Part shown: one piece after another, positions 1 through 9,775 of the stretch
How positions within the stretch are numbered: the first letter of the stretch is position 1
Layout: each line of letters starts with the position of its first letter
From: Breviolum minutum Mf 1.05b.01
Lineage: Eukaryota; Sar; Dinophyceae; Suessiales; Symbiodiniaceae
Direction of reading: 5' to 3'
NCBI GenBank assembly: GCA_000507305.1
Contig: DF239121.1
Coordinates: 415,970 to 479,969, forward strand
DNA length: 64,000 nt
Notes under the pieces: model-generated
The model's database searches: none
The model's input: the letters and a program-made list of their open reading frames with translations, nothing else
Told to the model about the DNA's origin: nothing
Translations under genes and position numbers: made by a program

Positions 1-456
1 AGAAAACTCTGCAAACAGTTTAGGACTTTGACGGAGAAACTCACATGTAAACGACCATGACATGTTGCAGCCTATTACGATTTCGGTTGCAGGCTACTAC
101 AAATTCAACATGGTCCATTCACAGCCACTTTTTGATAACAAGGCGACTGATACTCCCGCAAGAAACAACAGTAACCTCTGCCAATCACCTTTCTAGAGCT
201 GAAACCTGAACCAATTAATATCTTGTTTGTTCCTCATTTAAAAGTTATCCATCAAAAATTGAATGGGACCGAAATCCCAACGGACCTTACCTTCAGTAAG
301 TTGCTATAGCTAGAGCTATGAAAAAACTCAGGTTTTTTTCGGGCTCCCTTCAGTTTGGTTCCGACCCGTTGGGGGGAGATTTCGAGTTGGAAGTTTTTTG
401 GATCCGAGTCGAGTCGGCCCTTGGCGAAGCGACGGATTTTTCGACTGCCAAATCAC

Positions 457-571
457 TAGGGATTCAATCACCGAAACTGAGAATGGTAATGGAAGCTAAA
501 TACCTTGCTGAGGAGGTGATTATACACCCCAATCATCAGTTGACAAGGTGATTGGATCCTTAGGGAATCAT
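457..571 (+). repeat. Family F inverted-repeat element, copy 1
   Basis: About 115 bp with termini like GGGATTCAATCACC / GGTGATTGGATCCTTAGGG. About 90% like the copy at 1,108-1,223. The ORF peptide LRMVMEAKYLAEE found here and at 1,022-1,207 is only the repeat read through. Confidence 0.85.
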
Positions 572-790
572 ATATAAGCACCACCCATGTTCAAGATTTG
601 CCAACTCAATTCGCCAACATTATTGTGGTCAATCAATAAATATGCAGAAAAATACTCATTGCCAATACTTTTTCCCGTTGGTGGTTTCAACCCATTCCAC
701 TGAAAACATATGATTAGTGTCAAACAGTCCGCCTACTTGTCTTACATTCTTGCATATCAACTCGACATCAATTGCCTTGAACCCAAGCAG

Positions 791-962
791 GAGTTTCGAG
801 GAGTTTTTTGTTGCTCGCAAACCTTTTGCAAACCCGCTTCCAGTACCAAAGCAATACCGACCTTCAACTTTGAACCCCAAAACCCAAGTGACATTGGTGG
901 AGGTGGTTCAACTGCAGCACGTTGAAGTGCTCGTAGAGCCAGCAAGAGAAGGAGCAATGTGA
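791..962 (+). CDS. Candidate exon, plus-strand gene I
   Basis: Acceptor CCCAAGCAG, then about 57 codons (SFEEFFVARKPFANPLPVPK...) ending at TGA or at an embedded GTGATC donor. Pro/Val-rich, no family recognised. The antisense strand is also partly open. Confidence 0.35.
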
Positions 963-1107
963 TCCACTTCTGCTCGACGGCTAAGCTAAACGCTTCCTGG
1001 AACTGAACAAATTTAACAACATTGATTTTCAAACAAAATCACAAATTCAACTATACACGAGTCATCAGCACCAGTTCCTATTTCTTTAGCAACGACACAC
1101 AAAATCA

Positions 1108-1223
1108 TATACCCTGGGGATCCAATCACCTTCTGAGAATGGTAATGGAAGCTAAATACCTTGCTGAGAAGGTGATTATACACCCCAATCATCATTTGAC
1201 AAGGTGATTGGATCCCTAGGGAT
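1108..1223 (+). repeat. Family F inverted-repeat element, copy 2
   Basis: Best-preserved copy: GGGGATCCAATCACCTT ... AAGGTGATTGGATCCCT, about 17-bp inverted termini. An internal copy of the CACCTTCTGAGAA / GCTGAGAAGGTG pair makes it doubly palindromic. Confidence 0.9.
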
Positions 1224-1739
1224 AGTTCACGCCCTGTTTTTGTTTCTAAAAAAGCATTTCTGGAGCTTGGTCAAGTTGGTAATGCGAAGGGAATGACAAT
1301 TAAAGGGGAATGAACCCATTGCTTTACAAAGAATCTCATTGGGATTACCAAAGCCTGGGCCACGAATCAACCCCCCAGGTACGCTGTATACCAAATCTCC
1401 ACCATTTTGGTGCAAGAAGAGTGACTCACATCCCAATTTTAACCCGATGAAAATTGGAGAGAATGTGAACCTAAAAATACAGCTTTGGGAGATGATTTTC
1501 CTTTTCAAGGGGGTGAATCTTCAGGTTCCAGCCGTTAGTTTCGGGGGAATATGCCCCACAATAAAGCTGTGACCGCGTCCTTGCTCCACAAGATTACCAG
1601 ATTCAAAGTTTAAAAAAAACATGTTCCAAAACATCATTACTTTCTCGGGAAACATATGCACATCATGTTTCTTTAATGTTGAACAAAATCAAAAAAAACA
1701 ATGGAAAATCCTCAAAATCCACAATTCCCCAAAGCTCAA

Positions 1740-1932
1740 TTGGCCAGCTGGAGGCCTAAATCTTTATTGACCATGAATGTCAATGGTGTGCGGTTTGTGG
1801 GTACTCGGGTTGGCTAAAGATTGGTTTAAAAAAATGGCCAGGTGGACTAACTCCTGCTAGATCTTTATTAGACAGCAAATTGATACATGTGAGTGGACCT
1901 TGCGAGTACTCAGGTTCGCTGAAGATTGCTTA
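1740..1932 (+). repeat. Imperfect tandem duplication (~97-bp unit)
   Basis: Two copies, about 1,740-1,828 and 1,836-1,932. Each starts GGCCAG-TGGA, includes AATCTTTATT/GATCTTTATTAGAC and ends GAGTACTC-GGTT-GCT-AAGATTG. The second copy abuts the candidate exon at 1,939. Confidence 0.75.
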
Positions 1933-1938
1933 AATTAG

Positions 1939-2073
1939 TTGGAAAAGAAACATCATATATTCTTCAATCCGCAGTGTCTGAAGATATACCATCGAAGAAC
2001 GTCAACAATCGTTCTTCAAGAACAAATCAATGATCGGAAAGTTATGGAAGTATGTCGTGAACATTTAAGGTAG
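1939..2073 (+). CDS. Candidate exon, plus-strand gene I
   Basis: After AAATTAG, 44 codons (LEKKHHIFFNPQCLKIYHRR...) to TAG, with an alternative AAG/GTAGTG donor four bases earlier. Basic and aromatic composition. It immediately follows the imperfect tandem duplication at 1,740-1,932. Confidence 0.35.
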   Translation: MEKKHHIFFNPQCLKIYHRRTSTIVLQEQINDRKVMEVCREHLR

Positions 2074-2130
2074 TGTGCAAAATAGCCTAAATAAACCCAC
2101 CTTGTCCGCCTACTCCAAGTCTCGTTTTAG

Positions 2131-2221
2131 TGGGGCTTGTCCCAATTATGACCCGTCAAAGCAAACCGTTCACCCATCCATTCCTCCATCGAAGTACTCC
2201 ACCAAGCCATCCAGTTATCCA
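2131..2221 (+). CDS. Candidate exon, proline/serine-rich
   Basis: 91 bp behind a pyrimidine-rich acceptor (TCTCGTTTTAG). It encodes GACPNYDPSKQTVHPSIPPS and 10 more residues, leaving at CCA/GTTTAC. The opposite strand is also open (2,127-2,309). Confidence 0.3.
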
Positions 2222-2518
2222 GTTTACATATGAAGTGGGCCCCTACTTGTTGTAAGTAATTCACTGATAGGGGTGATATAACCCCAGTTACCCCTTTATT
2301 TTCGGCCATCTATATAGGGTTTATATCTATCTAACTCCATTTATAGCGATCGTATGGCCCCACCATGATATTGACACAATTTCACCTTTTGGGTCGGGGA
2401 AGGTTTGCCCTCAAAAACACGAAGTTCCAAGGCGAATGATTCCGTGTTGGATCAAACAGCCCCACCTTTGTTGGCTGTTTATACCTCATAATTTCTTGGT
2501 CACAAGAAAAATCAATCA

Positions 2519-2607
2519 TGGTGGTACCCGCAAATCATCCATTTTAATAGGGTTTTCCATTATAAACCATCTATTTTGGGGTACCCTGTTTTTGGAAACA
2601 CCCATAT
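2519..2607 (+). repeat. Family H-related element
   Basis: GGTGGTACCCGCAAATCATCC ... GGGGTACCCTGTTTTTGGAAAC shares ends and centre (AATAGGGTTTTCC) with the family H copies at 5.8 and 58.3 kb, but more diverged. Confidence 0.55.
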
Positions 2608-3303
2608 TGCGGGTAGACTTGTTGAAACATTCAAGCCACTCGTGGTTTTGTCCCCGAAAATTAATGCCAAAGCAGAATCCAATGCTACAAGCACCGCATA
2701 GAACCAGGTGTTTCCCGGTCTCCATTCGCGGATTGCCACGGTCTCAATCAAGTTAGGCAGTACACACAGAAAAAAAAACATGGGCAGAAAAAAACATATA
2801 GCGACCACCCTTGTACCTGTGGGTGCATACAAGTATGCACAATAAGTGATATCAATATCTTTGGACTTCCAGACATGACAACCAAACAAAAACAATCTCA
2901 AAAATTGCAGGTTCCCTATTTATATAGGTGACTGATTTCATGTATTTATGTAACAAAAAAATGAGTTTGGATCAGCCACTGTCAACCCATGGGTAGTTTA
3001 CATATCCTGCATGGCTGCAACTCCCATCTCCCACAACCACCGGGGGGATTCATAACCATGGCAGCATCTCCCAAACCAAAACCAGTTGAGGTTGGTAGTT
3101 ATCCCATTATTTACAGGGTTTTATGACCATCCAAGGTGGTTGTTTATGAAATTTAAAGATATTTAAATTCCCTAAGGATCCCAGCTACAACCTAGGAAAG
3201 AAAATTTCCCGGATCCAATGCTATGACATGGGGGGCAGGGATTGAGACCATCAATCCTACGCGATCAGAAGGGGTCTGGATTCTTAAGGCTACATACTTT
3301 TCT

Positions 3304-3401
3304 GGTTGGTGGTTGAACCACCCATTTGAAAAATATTAGTCAAAATGGGAATCTTCCCCAAAGGGGGGTGAAAATAAAAAAAATCTGAAAACACCACCAA
3401 G
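3304..3401 (+). repeat. Family A introner-like element, copy 1
   Basis: GTTGGTGGTTGAACC ... AACACCACCAAG. Core shared by the family: CATTTGAAAAATATTAGTCAAA and CCCCAAAGGGGGGTGAAAAT. Here the 3' CTAG has become CAAG. Confidence 0.8.
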
Positions 3402-3559
3402 TAAATGTTTCAGATGTTGCCATGGATTTCAGGTAGCAGTCGTTGATTTTCATATTCCGTCTATCAATTTGGGGAAGGGTTTCCCTGATATTTGGTGGAA
3501 AATTCCCGGGATGGTTTTAGAGAATTCTTTGATTTGTTCGGGAAAATTCCCGGATTTAA

Positions 3560-3662
3560 CCACCTTTTACCATGGGAACCCACAACCTTTATTTTACTAG
3601 TTATAACCCATATATTGGGGGTTTAAACCTTCATTTTGCTTGGTTTTGGGGTCCAAGGGTAC
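3560..3662 (+). repeat. Family G repeat
   Basis: ACCATGGGAACCCACAACCT ... TTGGTTTTGGGGTCCAAGGG. Two further copies at 47,632 and (inverted) 48,608. Confidence 0.85.
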
Positions 3663-3830
3663 CCATTAACCCCGTTGTTTTTTAACCCCCAAACTCGCAC
3701 AGCTGCGCCCGAATGCACCTGCGGCGCCCTGTCTTGCAGCCTCGGCCAAAAAAACCACTGCTACTTCCTAAGAATACCCCAACTATATATATAGTATATA
3801 TATATATATAGATGCAGAAATGAACATGTT

Positions 3831-3919
3831 CCTAGAACCCAAATGACCCTTGCTTTGCTGGAAAAAGGCCTTGTTTTGGAGGGTTGACCTTCAAACATAG
3901 AGGTTATTTGGGCTCTAGG
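3831..3919 (+). repeat. Family M inverted-repeat element
   Basis: CCTAGAACCCAAATGACC ... GGTTATTTGGGCTCTAGG, 18-bp ends with two mismatches. Confidence 0.85.
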
Positions 3920-4279
3920 TTTATGTATATATGACAGAGGTATCATGCTGACTCATTGTAGACATTATTTTACGTACATGTATGCAGATACGCAACAATA
4001 TATCCAAAGCTAATAGGAGTGCGTATTAGTGAATGTAAATATGGATTAAACATGAAACAGTAAAATCATCACAGTGAGACAACAGAACTTTGCACAAATG
4101 CTCACATTGTGTTCATTGGTATATTGTGTGGCTCTCCCTGGAATGGTATATAAATACTATGCTGTCTATATTTTTTCACTTGGATGATAGATACATAATC
4201 TACCCTTCCCTTCCACACATTGATTTCTGCTATATATAATTCACAACAAGCTTCCTCCCTTAGACTACTGTAACTGTAG

Positions 4280-4399
4280 CAAAAACAGCTTATGTCACGA
4301 CCAAGGTGCTCGGCACGAATTGATGGGACCCGTCGGCACAAAAAAGTGAAACAACATCCACCTGAAGCAATGGATCAACCGTCGAGTTGGACCATCTGA
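4280..4399 (+). CDS. Candidate exon, basic protein segment
   Basis: After GTAACTGTAG, 39 codons (QKQLMSRPRCSARIDGTRRH...) to TGA. Arg/Lys-rich. No family recognised; an ATG lies five codons in. Confidence 0.3.
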   Translation, partial: QKQLMSRPRCSARIDGTRRHKKVKQHPPEAMDQPSSWTI

Positions 4400-4454
4400 A
4401 CCAACCATCCGTTTTCAGTGGCAAGAGCTACTAGTTTTCAGGGGGGGGCGATGT

Positions 4455-4641
4455 TGAATTGTCAAAAAAAACTATAGTTGTTGATGGTTGAACTTCCACC
4501 CATTTGAATTGTCAAGAAAAACAACTATAGTTGTTGATGGTTGAACTTCCACCCATTTGACTTTGAATTGTCAAGAAAAAAACTATAGTTTGTTCTCCAG
4601 GTAGGGGTAACAATAAAACAATATGTGAAACCACCACCTAG
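4455..4641 (+). repeat. Rearranged family-A element with internal triplication
   Basis: A unit of about 50-57 bp (ATTGTCAAGAAAAACTATAG ... CCACCCATTTGA) is repeated almost three times at 4,455-4,590, followed by the normal right half ending AAACCACCACCTAG at 4,641. Confidence 0.8.
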
Positions 4642-4827
4642 TGGTGGTGTTTTTTTGTCAATGCTGCGAACAAAACATGTACGAATCTGAGACAAAAAGC
4701 CAGAGGTAACAAAAATAAGTGTAAGGCTAGTAAGGCTGATCAAATAGATGGAATTGTTTGGTTAAATTGTCAAGATTCCTCACATGAAAGCAGCAATTTA
4801 GTTTTGAAAATTGTCCCACTTAAACAG

Positions 4828-4948
4828 CAAAGACCTCAACATGTCCAGAGTTTCGTGGGACAACCTGATGCTTGTGTTCATGAACACTAATCACTTGGGT
4901 TGGCGGTACTGGACTGGAAGATTCAAGAGCTACTGCAAAATTCACTAG
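4828..4948 (+). CDS. Candidate exon
   Basis: After TTAAACAG the frame KDLNMSRVSWDNLMLVFMNT... runs about 39 codons to TAG. Trp- and Asn-rich. Unrecognised. Confidence 0.3.
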
Positions 4949-5453
4949 CAAATCGGCAATTTTTCATTTTTACATATCTTTACAATAAACTCCAAAAGCT
5001 GTGTAACAACAGCTTTCAGAAACAAAACAAAAACAAATGAACATGACATTTGAAAGGCAGTACCATTGAAGAAAAAAATGATGCACCAACTGGCATCTAC
5101 AAAAAAACACTGAGTGACATGGTGAGGTCATCTACCTGTTCAAACGTGGCAAGCTGCTAAACAGACATACCATGTGCGGTTCCATATGTGATCAATTTTT
5201 GGTCTTCCTGCCTGCTACTACCTTCGCCCTGTCTCACCTTTCTAGTGGCTTAAGTTAGTGTTTTAGATTGGTCCTTGAGCTAAAAAAACCCGCAAGTCCC
5301 AAAAAGAACGCGATTGTTTGTTGGATATTTGACTAATTAGGCTCAACCACCCCAGATATGGACTCATCTGCCGGAAATGGTAACACATTGATGTAGAACA
5401 CAAAAAAGAATCCCAGGTCCAGGTAGTCTTGACACTTGCATTTCACTTTTTAG

Positions 5454-5554
5454 TAGATGGCCTAAGATGGTCTGACACAACAATCACCATGTTGCCATTC
5501 AACTTGGAAACTGTTACTGCGAGAAAACAGGGTTTAATCTCTGTGAATACATGA
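5454..5554 (+). CDS. Candidate exon
   Basis: It has one of the better acceptors in the region (CATTTCACTTTTTAG). 32 codons follow (DGLRWSDTTITMLPFNLETV...) to TGA, or to a GTGAAT donor shortly before. A 39-bp AG...GTAACA mini-exon lies just upstream (5,341-5,379). Confidence 0.4.
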
Positions 5555-5642
5555 CTTTGACCACATAAAATCATTATCTGACTATCTTTCTTGAGAAACA
5601 ATGTCTTGAAACAACAGCCCTTATTTCAGAGCAATAGAAAAT

Positions 5643-5724
5643 CTAGTCGGTGGTTTCACCCCCACATGAAAAATATGACTCCAAATGGGAATCTTCCCCA
5701 AGGATCGGGGTAAAAATAAAAAAT
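5643..5724 (+). repeat. Family A, 3'-truncated copy
   Basis: CTAGTCGGTGGTTTCACC ... GGGGTAAAAATAAAAAAT, then interrupted by family-B copy 5,725-5,835, suggesting insertion of B into A. Confidence 0.8.
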
Positions 5725-5835
5725 ACTGTTGATGGACGAAATCCCAAACAACCACCTGGGATGAATTTTTAAAACCTTATGAAATAATGGGATAATTCTC
5801 ATCCTTGGTGGTGCAGGATTTTGTCCATCAACAGT
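5725..5835 (+). repeat. Family B GT...AG hairpin element
   Basis: ACTGTTGATGGACGAAATCC ... GGATTTTGTCCATCAACAGT; about 20-bp inverted termini. Confidence 0.9.
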
Positions 5836-5836
5836 A

Positions 5837-5927
5837 TTTCTAAAATGGTGGTACCCCCAAAACACCTCAAAACGATCATTTTCAGTAGGAAAACCCATGG
5901 TTGTTGGGTACCACCATTTTAGGAAAC
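5837..5927 (+). repeat. Family H inverted-repeat element
   Basis: TTTCTAAAATGGTGGTACCC ... GGGTACCACCATTTTAGGAA, about 20-bp near-perfect inverted termini. It starts 2 bp after family-B copy 5,725-5,835. Confidence 0.9.
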
Positions 5928-5946
5928 AACCATTTGACACCCCCAC

Positions 5947-6059
5947 CTGGCGAAAATGATCACATCGTGATGGTTTCACCCGTGTGACCCACCGAGCCAC
6001 AAAAGGTTCCATCTGTGGGACCAAAACATCGCCGCAAGAAGGACAGACGTAAAGATAAC
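5947..6059 (-). CDS. Candidate exon with Cys-x2-Cys motif
   Basis: 113 bp between AACGCAG and CAG/GTGGGG. It encodes YLYVCPSCGDVLVPQMEPFV and 17 more residues. CPSCG resembles half a zinc ribbon, but no second pair is visible. A family-H repeat begins 20 bp past the donor. The plus strand carries the other candidate exons here, so this would be an opposite-strand gene. Confidence 0.35.
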
Positions 6060-6257
6060 CTGCGTTTGTTTTAACGCTGGTAGTAAGGAGGATCATAGCA
6101 ATATGTTGGTCATAACATGCAGTGGTATAAAAACAGTGTAATTCAAGAAACTGAATACATAAATGAATATAGATGTATACACTCAGTCTGGAAAACAAGT
6201 TACAAAGACTCTTTTCAGAGAAGGTATTTGTTGGTTGTTTTTTGGCGGGTCCAACAG

Positions 6258-6376
6258 AACAAACATCTCTTCGGGATGCTTTTTGGATCTCTTTTGTGCC
6301 ATACATCCATGGCCAAGTGATTGGCCGGAAAAATGCACGCCTTCAATGGGGGCATTGCGGTGTGGCGTTCCTTCCC
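6258..6376 (+). CDS. Candidate exon
   Basis: 119 bp between a T-rich acceptor (GGGTCCAACAG) and the classical donor GTATGT. The phase giving QTSLRDAFWISFVPYIHGQV and 19 more residues is fully open; a second frame is also open. Unrecognised. Confidence 0.4.
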
Positions 6377-6563
6377 GTATGTAAATATATAAACTTATAT
6401 ATGATAACCTTAAGAATTCGAGTCTACATAGACAACAAGCACGACGTCAGTTGTAGCTTCACTGCTTCTAAAAATCTACTCCCTTTCAACAAATCCCCCC
6501 CAAACAAAAACAGAGACTTCCTTTCTACGGATCTTTAGGTGTGTACTAAGAAAGGGATTGTAG

Positions 6564-6711
6564 GGCAAACAAAATCGCGGTTTCTCTCCACCATTCCTTT
6601 GTGAGAAAAACGCTTTCTTGGATTTGTCCACTGGGTAATTTTGCTTCAACATGTCGAAATCTTCCAGTAGATAAATTCATGAGTATTAGGAGTGACAATG
6701 TCATGGGGTGA
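6564..6711 (+). CDS. Candidate exon
   Basis: After GATTGTAG, 48 codons (ANKIAVSLHHSFVRKTLSWI...) to TGA, with an overlapping GTGAAC donor. Unrecognised. Confidence 0.35.
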
Positions 6712-6931
6712 ACATCCAGTACTCAACATTATATGCTGCAACTGTTAGGCAACCACCTTGAATCTATGATTTCCTTTCATAATCATGGAATCATGCAAAA
6801 AATCACAAGCAACAGATGTGTATACAATATATATATATACATTTCTATGTGATGCTTTTGTATAACTCATTTGACAAGACCCTTAACAGAACACACAAAC
6901 AGCATCATGGAGTTGCTCGCCAAGGAGCTGA

Positions 6932-7087
6932 CAACAACATCGACCAAGTAAACAAAGAAGCATGACAGCTGAATGCGCCGTGAAAAGAATCAACGCTGGC
7001 GTTAACGAACTTCTGAGTAGTGCAATGGGACAGGCAATCCTGAAGATGGTTTTCTGTCAGAAAAGGTCGAAGCAATGTCAAGAGACA
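6932..7087 (+). CDS. Candidate exon
   Basis: The open frame includes MTAECAVKRINAGVNELLSS at its ATG (6,962) and leaves at a consensus GTGAGT donor. The upstream border is unclear. The antisense strand is open over the same stretch. Confidence 0.4.
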
Positions 7088-7188
7088 GTGAGTTTGGACT
7101 TTCAAAACATGAAGGCTGAATGCTGTTGATTTCCATGAACAAAATGCAAATGGGATGGATGGGGAAAAACACGCACACACACGGGACT

Positions 7189-7245
<57 letters not shown>
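7189..7245 (+). repeat. (ATC)n microsatellite
   Basis: About 19 perfect ATC units; a poly-Ile/Met/Asp ORF there is an artefact. Confidence 0.98.
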
Positions 7246-7247
<2 letters not shown>

Positions 7248-7310
7248 TTTCATCAGCAGCATCATCTTCATACATCTATTATATGATATATGGATACTGT
7301 ACTTGGATAG

Positions 7311-7410
7311 AAAGTGCTATTGCATGTTCATAGATACGTCTACCGTTAAGAGACAACTGCTAGCCCTGGGCGACAAGAAGGTCCTTGCAAGCAAGAGAGA
7401 GAACTCGTGA
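7311..7410 (+). CDS. Candidate exon
   Basis: Follows ACTTGGATAG; 32 codons (KCYCMFIDTSTVKRQLLALG...) to TGA/GTGACA. It lies just after the (ATC)n microsatellite, which would then be intronic. Confidence 0.35.
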
Positions 7411-7530
7411 CACGACCTTTTGTAAAATAACTAGCAAAATCGGTGACACAGAAAATATATTCATGTTGTCTATGACACTTGGACACAACACTCATCCACA
7501 GTTTTCAAAACTTTGTGGTTGGTTCTTTAG

Positions 7531-7681
7531 GGAGTTCCTTACACAAGTGTACCTTAATGGACAAACCAGCACCACAAACAAAACATTTCACACCTAAAGT
7601 GCAACCTGAGCTGCAATGCAATCAAAAGGTGCATTGGCCCATCTTTGACCTGAAATGTCGAAGGGTACCCCGTCTGGAGAG
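7531..7681 (+). CDS. Candidate exon
   Basis: 151 bp between GGTTCTTTAG and GAGAG/GTCACA. It encodes SSLHKCTLMDKPAPQTKHFT and 30 more residues, with several Cys/His residues but no recognised finger. One of the best plus-strand exons in this block. Confidence 0.45.
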
Positions 7682-7964
7682 GTCACAAAACCCTTTTAAT
7701 ATATTGGCATACATGCGCATATAGCATTTCTGTATGGCTTGCAAATACATATTGAACAGGGCACACGTAGCGATTTTTAGCGATTCAATGCTATAGGTCC
7801 CTTCAAGTACACAGGACACAACTGTTGCCTGTAGCATAAATGCTAGTTCAGATAGGGCAATAGGCATATTGAAAATGAATTAGAAGGTTGACCCAGTTTC
7901 AACTTCAGTATCCCTCTATATAAATAGATATTTGAAATAAAGGCGGAGTATAAGCAACCAATCA

Positions 7965-8067
7965 TCCCTAGGAATCCAGTCATATTCTTTAAGGTGACCA
8001 ATCAACTCCAGAGCACAGTATTCAGGTTCGACTACCATTCTCAGAACGTGATTGGATCCCTAGGGCA
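7965..8067 (-). repeat. Family F inverted-repeat element, copy 3
   Basis: Inverted orientation: CCCTAGGAATCCAGTC ... GTGATTGGATCCCTAGGG, containing TACCATTCTCAGAACG, the reverse of the family core. Confidence 0.75.
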
Positions 8068-8578
8068 TACTATCCCTGCGTATAGAAGACGTCATGCCTA
8101 TAATCTATGCTTCTTTTTGAGTTCAGGACTGTCCCCCAAAGTAGTATCCAAACCGTGGGGTAGTACAAAATGTGTGTAACTAGACACCGCTTTCAGCAAA
8201 CCAGTTTGTTGAAACAGGCTACCCCTTGAACAAGACCTTGGATTTTCACCACCCGTTTCTGAACAGGGTTTCTTGTGACAACATTCCAAGTTTCATGACT
8301 TCAATAAAGTTACGAATCTTCACACAATTTCACCTCCGGAATGTATTTGTGTTGTTTGTATGTGCCTAGCAATTCTTCGTGACCTTTTTGGGATGCTTAA
8401 GTGACCCTTTTCAAGGGTTAAGTGACCTCCAACTAGGGGATAAAAAGGTCACATTGAATCACCTGCTGTTTGTTGTTTCATCGCCATTGCTTCCATTTTT
8501 GATGAATTTGACCTCTCTGTTTCTTAAAAAACGCCAAACATCCAAACCAACCACCAACCTCCTCCCCCGAAAAATCTC

Positions 8579-8716
8579 ATGTCTCCGGTCACTCTCTCCG
8601 AACCATGGAAAACCAAAACGAGCGTCATTAAAGAATCGATATCTGCATTGCCAGGCCAACTGTCCCAGTTCAAGAGCCAAAAGAAGTGGAGCACTCCTGA
8701 GTCTCCCCAGTTTTAA
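8579..8716 (+). CDS. Candidate small ORF or first exon
   Basis: ATG then 45 codons (MSPVTLSEPWKTKTSVIKES...) to TAA. The surrounding 140-codon frame in another phase and the antisense frame (8,459-8,680) are also open, so the call is weak. Confidence 0.25.
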   Translation: MSPVTLSEPWKTKTSVIKESISALPGQLSQFKSQKKWSTPESPQF

Positions 8717-8740
8717 CCCGTTTTGTCCATCAACAAAAAT

Positions 8741-8850
8741 GGAATCCCAACGGGACCCCCGGGATAATAGGAAGTTGCGATTGCTGCTAGAGCTACTATA
8801 GTAGATACTCAGGTTTATTTTCGGGGTCCGTTCAATGGGTGTTGTTGGAG
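8741..8850 (+). repeat. Low-copy repeat shared with 261-370
   Basis: TGGAATCCCAACGGGACC ... GCTAGAGCTA ... ACTCAGGTTTATTTTCGGGG matches, with drift, 260-370 (GACCGAAATCCCAACGGACC ... TAGAGCTATG ... CTCAGGTTTTTTTCGGGC). Unrelated to family F. Confidence 0.6.
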
Positions 8851-9454
8851 ATTTCTTGGATTTTGGTGTGGCTAATCAACCAACCCCCCCCCCAAACGAG
8901 AATCCCCCCTGAGAAATTAAAAATTATTTATCTAATAAGACCTTAGTAAGGGAAACCAATTTGGGTTTTCATAAGCCGTAGTCATGTTTGGCCGGCTATA
9001 GTACGTTGGTTGATGAGCCATAACTAGAAAGGTGCCAAGTCGAGACTGTAAAGGGTTCCATTCAGTAAAAGCTTGGGGATCAGTGCCCGTAAGTTAGGAA
9101 AACGACGATGGGTCACTGTGGTGTTGACGAAAATCAAGTGGAAAAAATGTATTTGTCACATCCCATACAGGATCCGATACAGGTACGTACACGTTATAGA
9201 TTGATTCGGTCCCTCCTTGTCAAAATTGAGCTTAGAATTTAGGGACACCAACAAACAAGACAATAGACATAGGAGGTGGTACGAGTACATGTTTCTTGAA
9301 AAAACTGTAAAAAACCTGCTGATCTTGAGACATGCCAGTCCCACCCGTTTCAATCACCATTCCAACATTTTGGGGTTTGCTGGTTGAAGAATTTCTATGC
9401 ACAGTTAGTTCATATCCATTTACATAATTTTGGAGATATATTTATATATATATA
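8850..9454. other. No gene seen
   Basis: AT-rich sequence with a C-run near 8,885; a short minus ORF (9,156-9,353) is not convincing. Ends in a TA tract where the retroelement inserted. Confidence 0.6.
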
Positions 9455-9657
9455 TGTAGCTGCCCTCAGCTCCAAACGCACCCTGTGCACCTTTTTCCTG
9501 CGACCACGCTGCAAGTGGACTTGAGCCACCAAGTGACCGTCGACAGAGTGAGTGGTGACCTCTCGATTTGTCTTGTCATCCGCAATGCTGGTGGTACACT
9601 TCTCGATTAGTGCTGTGGACATGAGATGTTCATCAAGGATGGTGATCTGGATTCACA
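9455..9657 (-). repeat. 3' LTR of the copia element
   Basis: 203-bp direct copy of the LTR at 17,432-17,634, about 98% identical by eye. Purine-rich DNA (about 9,658-9,675 read on the minus strand, AAAGAGAATAGGACGGA) lies immediately upstream in element orientation and is the likely polypurine tract. Confidence 0.95.
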
Positions 9658-9775
9658 TCCGTCCTATTCTCTTTATTGATGAACTTCTCACTAAGACCCC
9701 GCACCCAAGTGGTGCCATATTTTCTATTGGCATTTTCTTGAAGAGTCTTATCCTCATCGAATATCCTGAACCTCC

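Noticed and set aside
318..1207. Two ORFs sharing the peptide LRMVMEAKYLAE
   Set aside because: The shared peptide is family-F repeat sequence, not a duplicated gene.
5656..6306. 216-codon minus ORF as one gene
   Set aside because: Its C-terminal two thirds are read through family H, B and A repeats; only the 38-codon exon-like part was kept.
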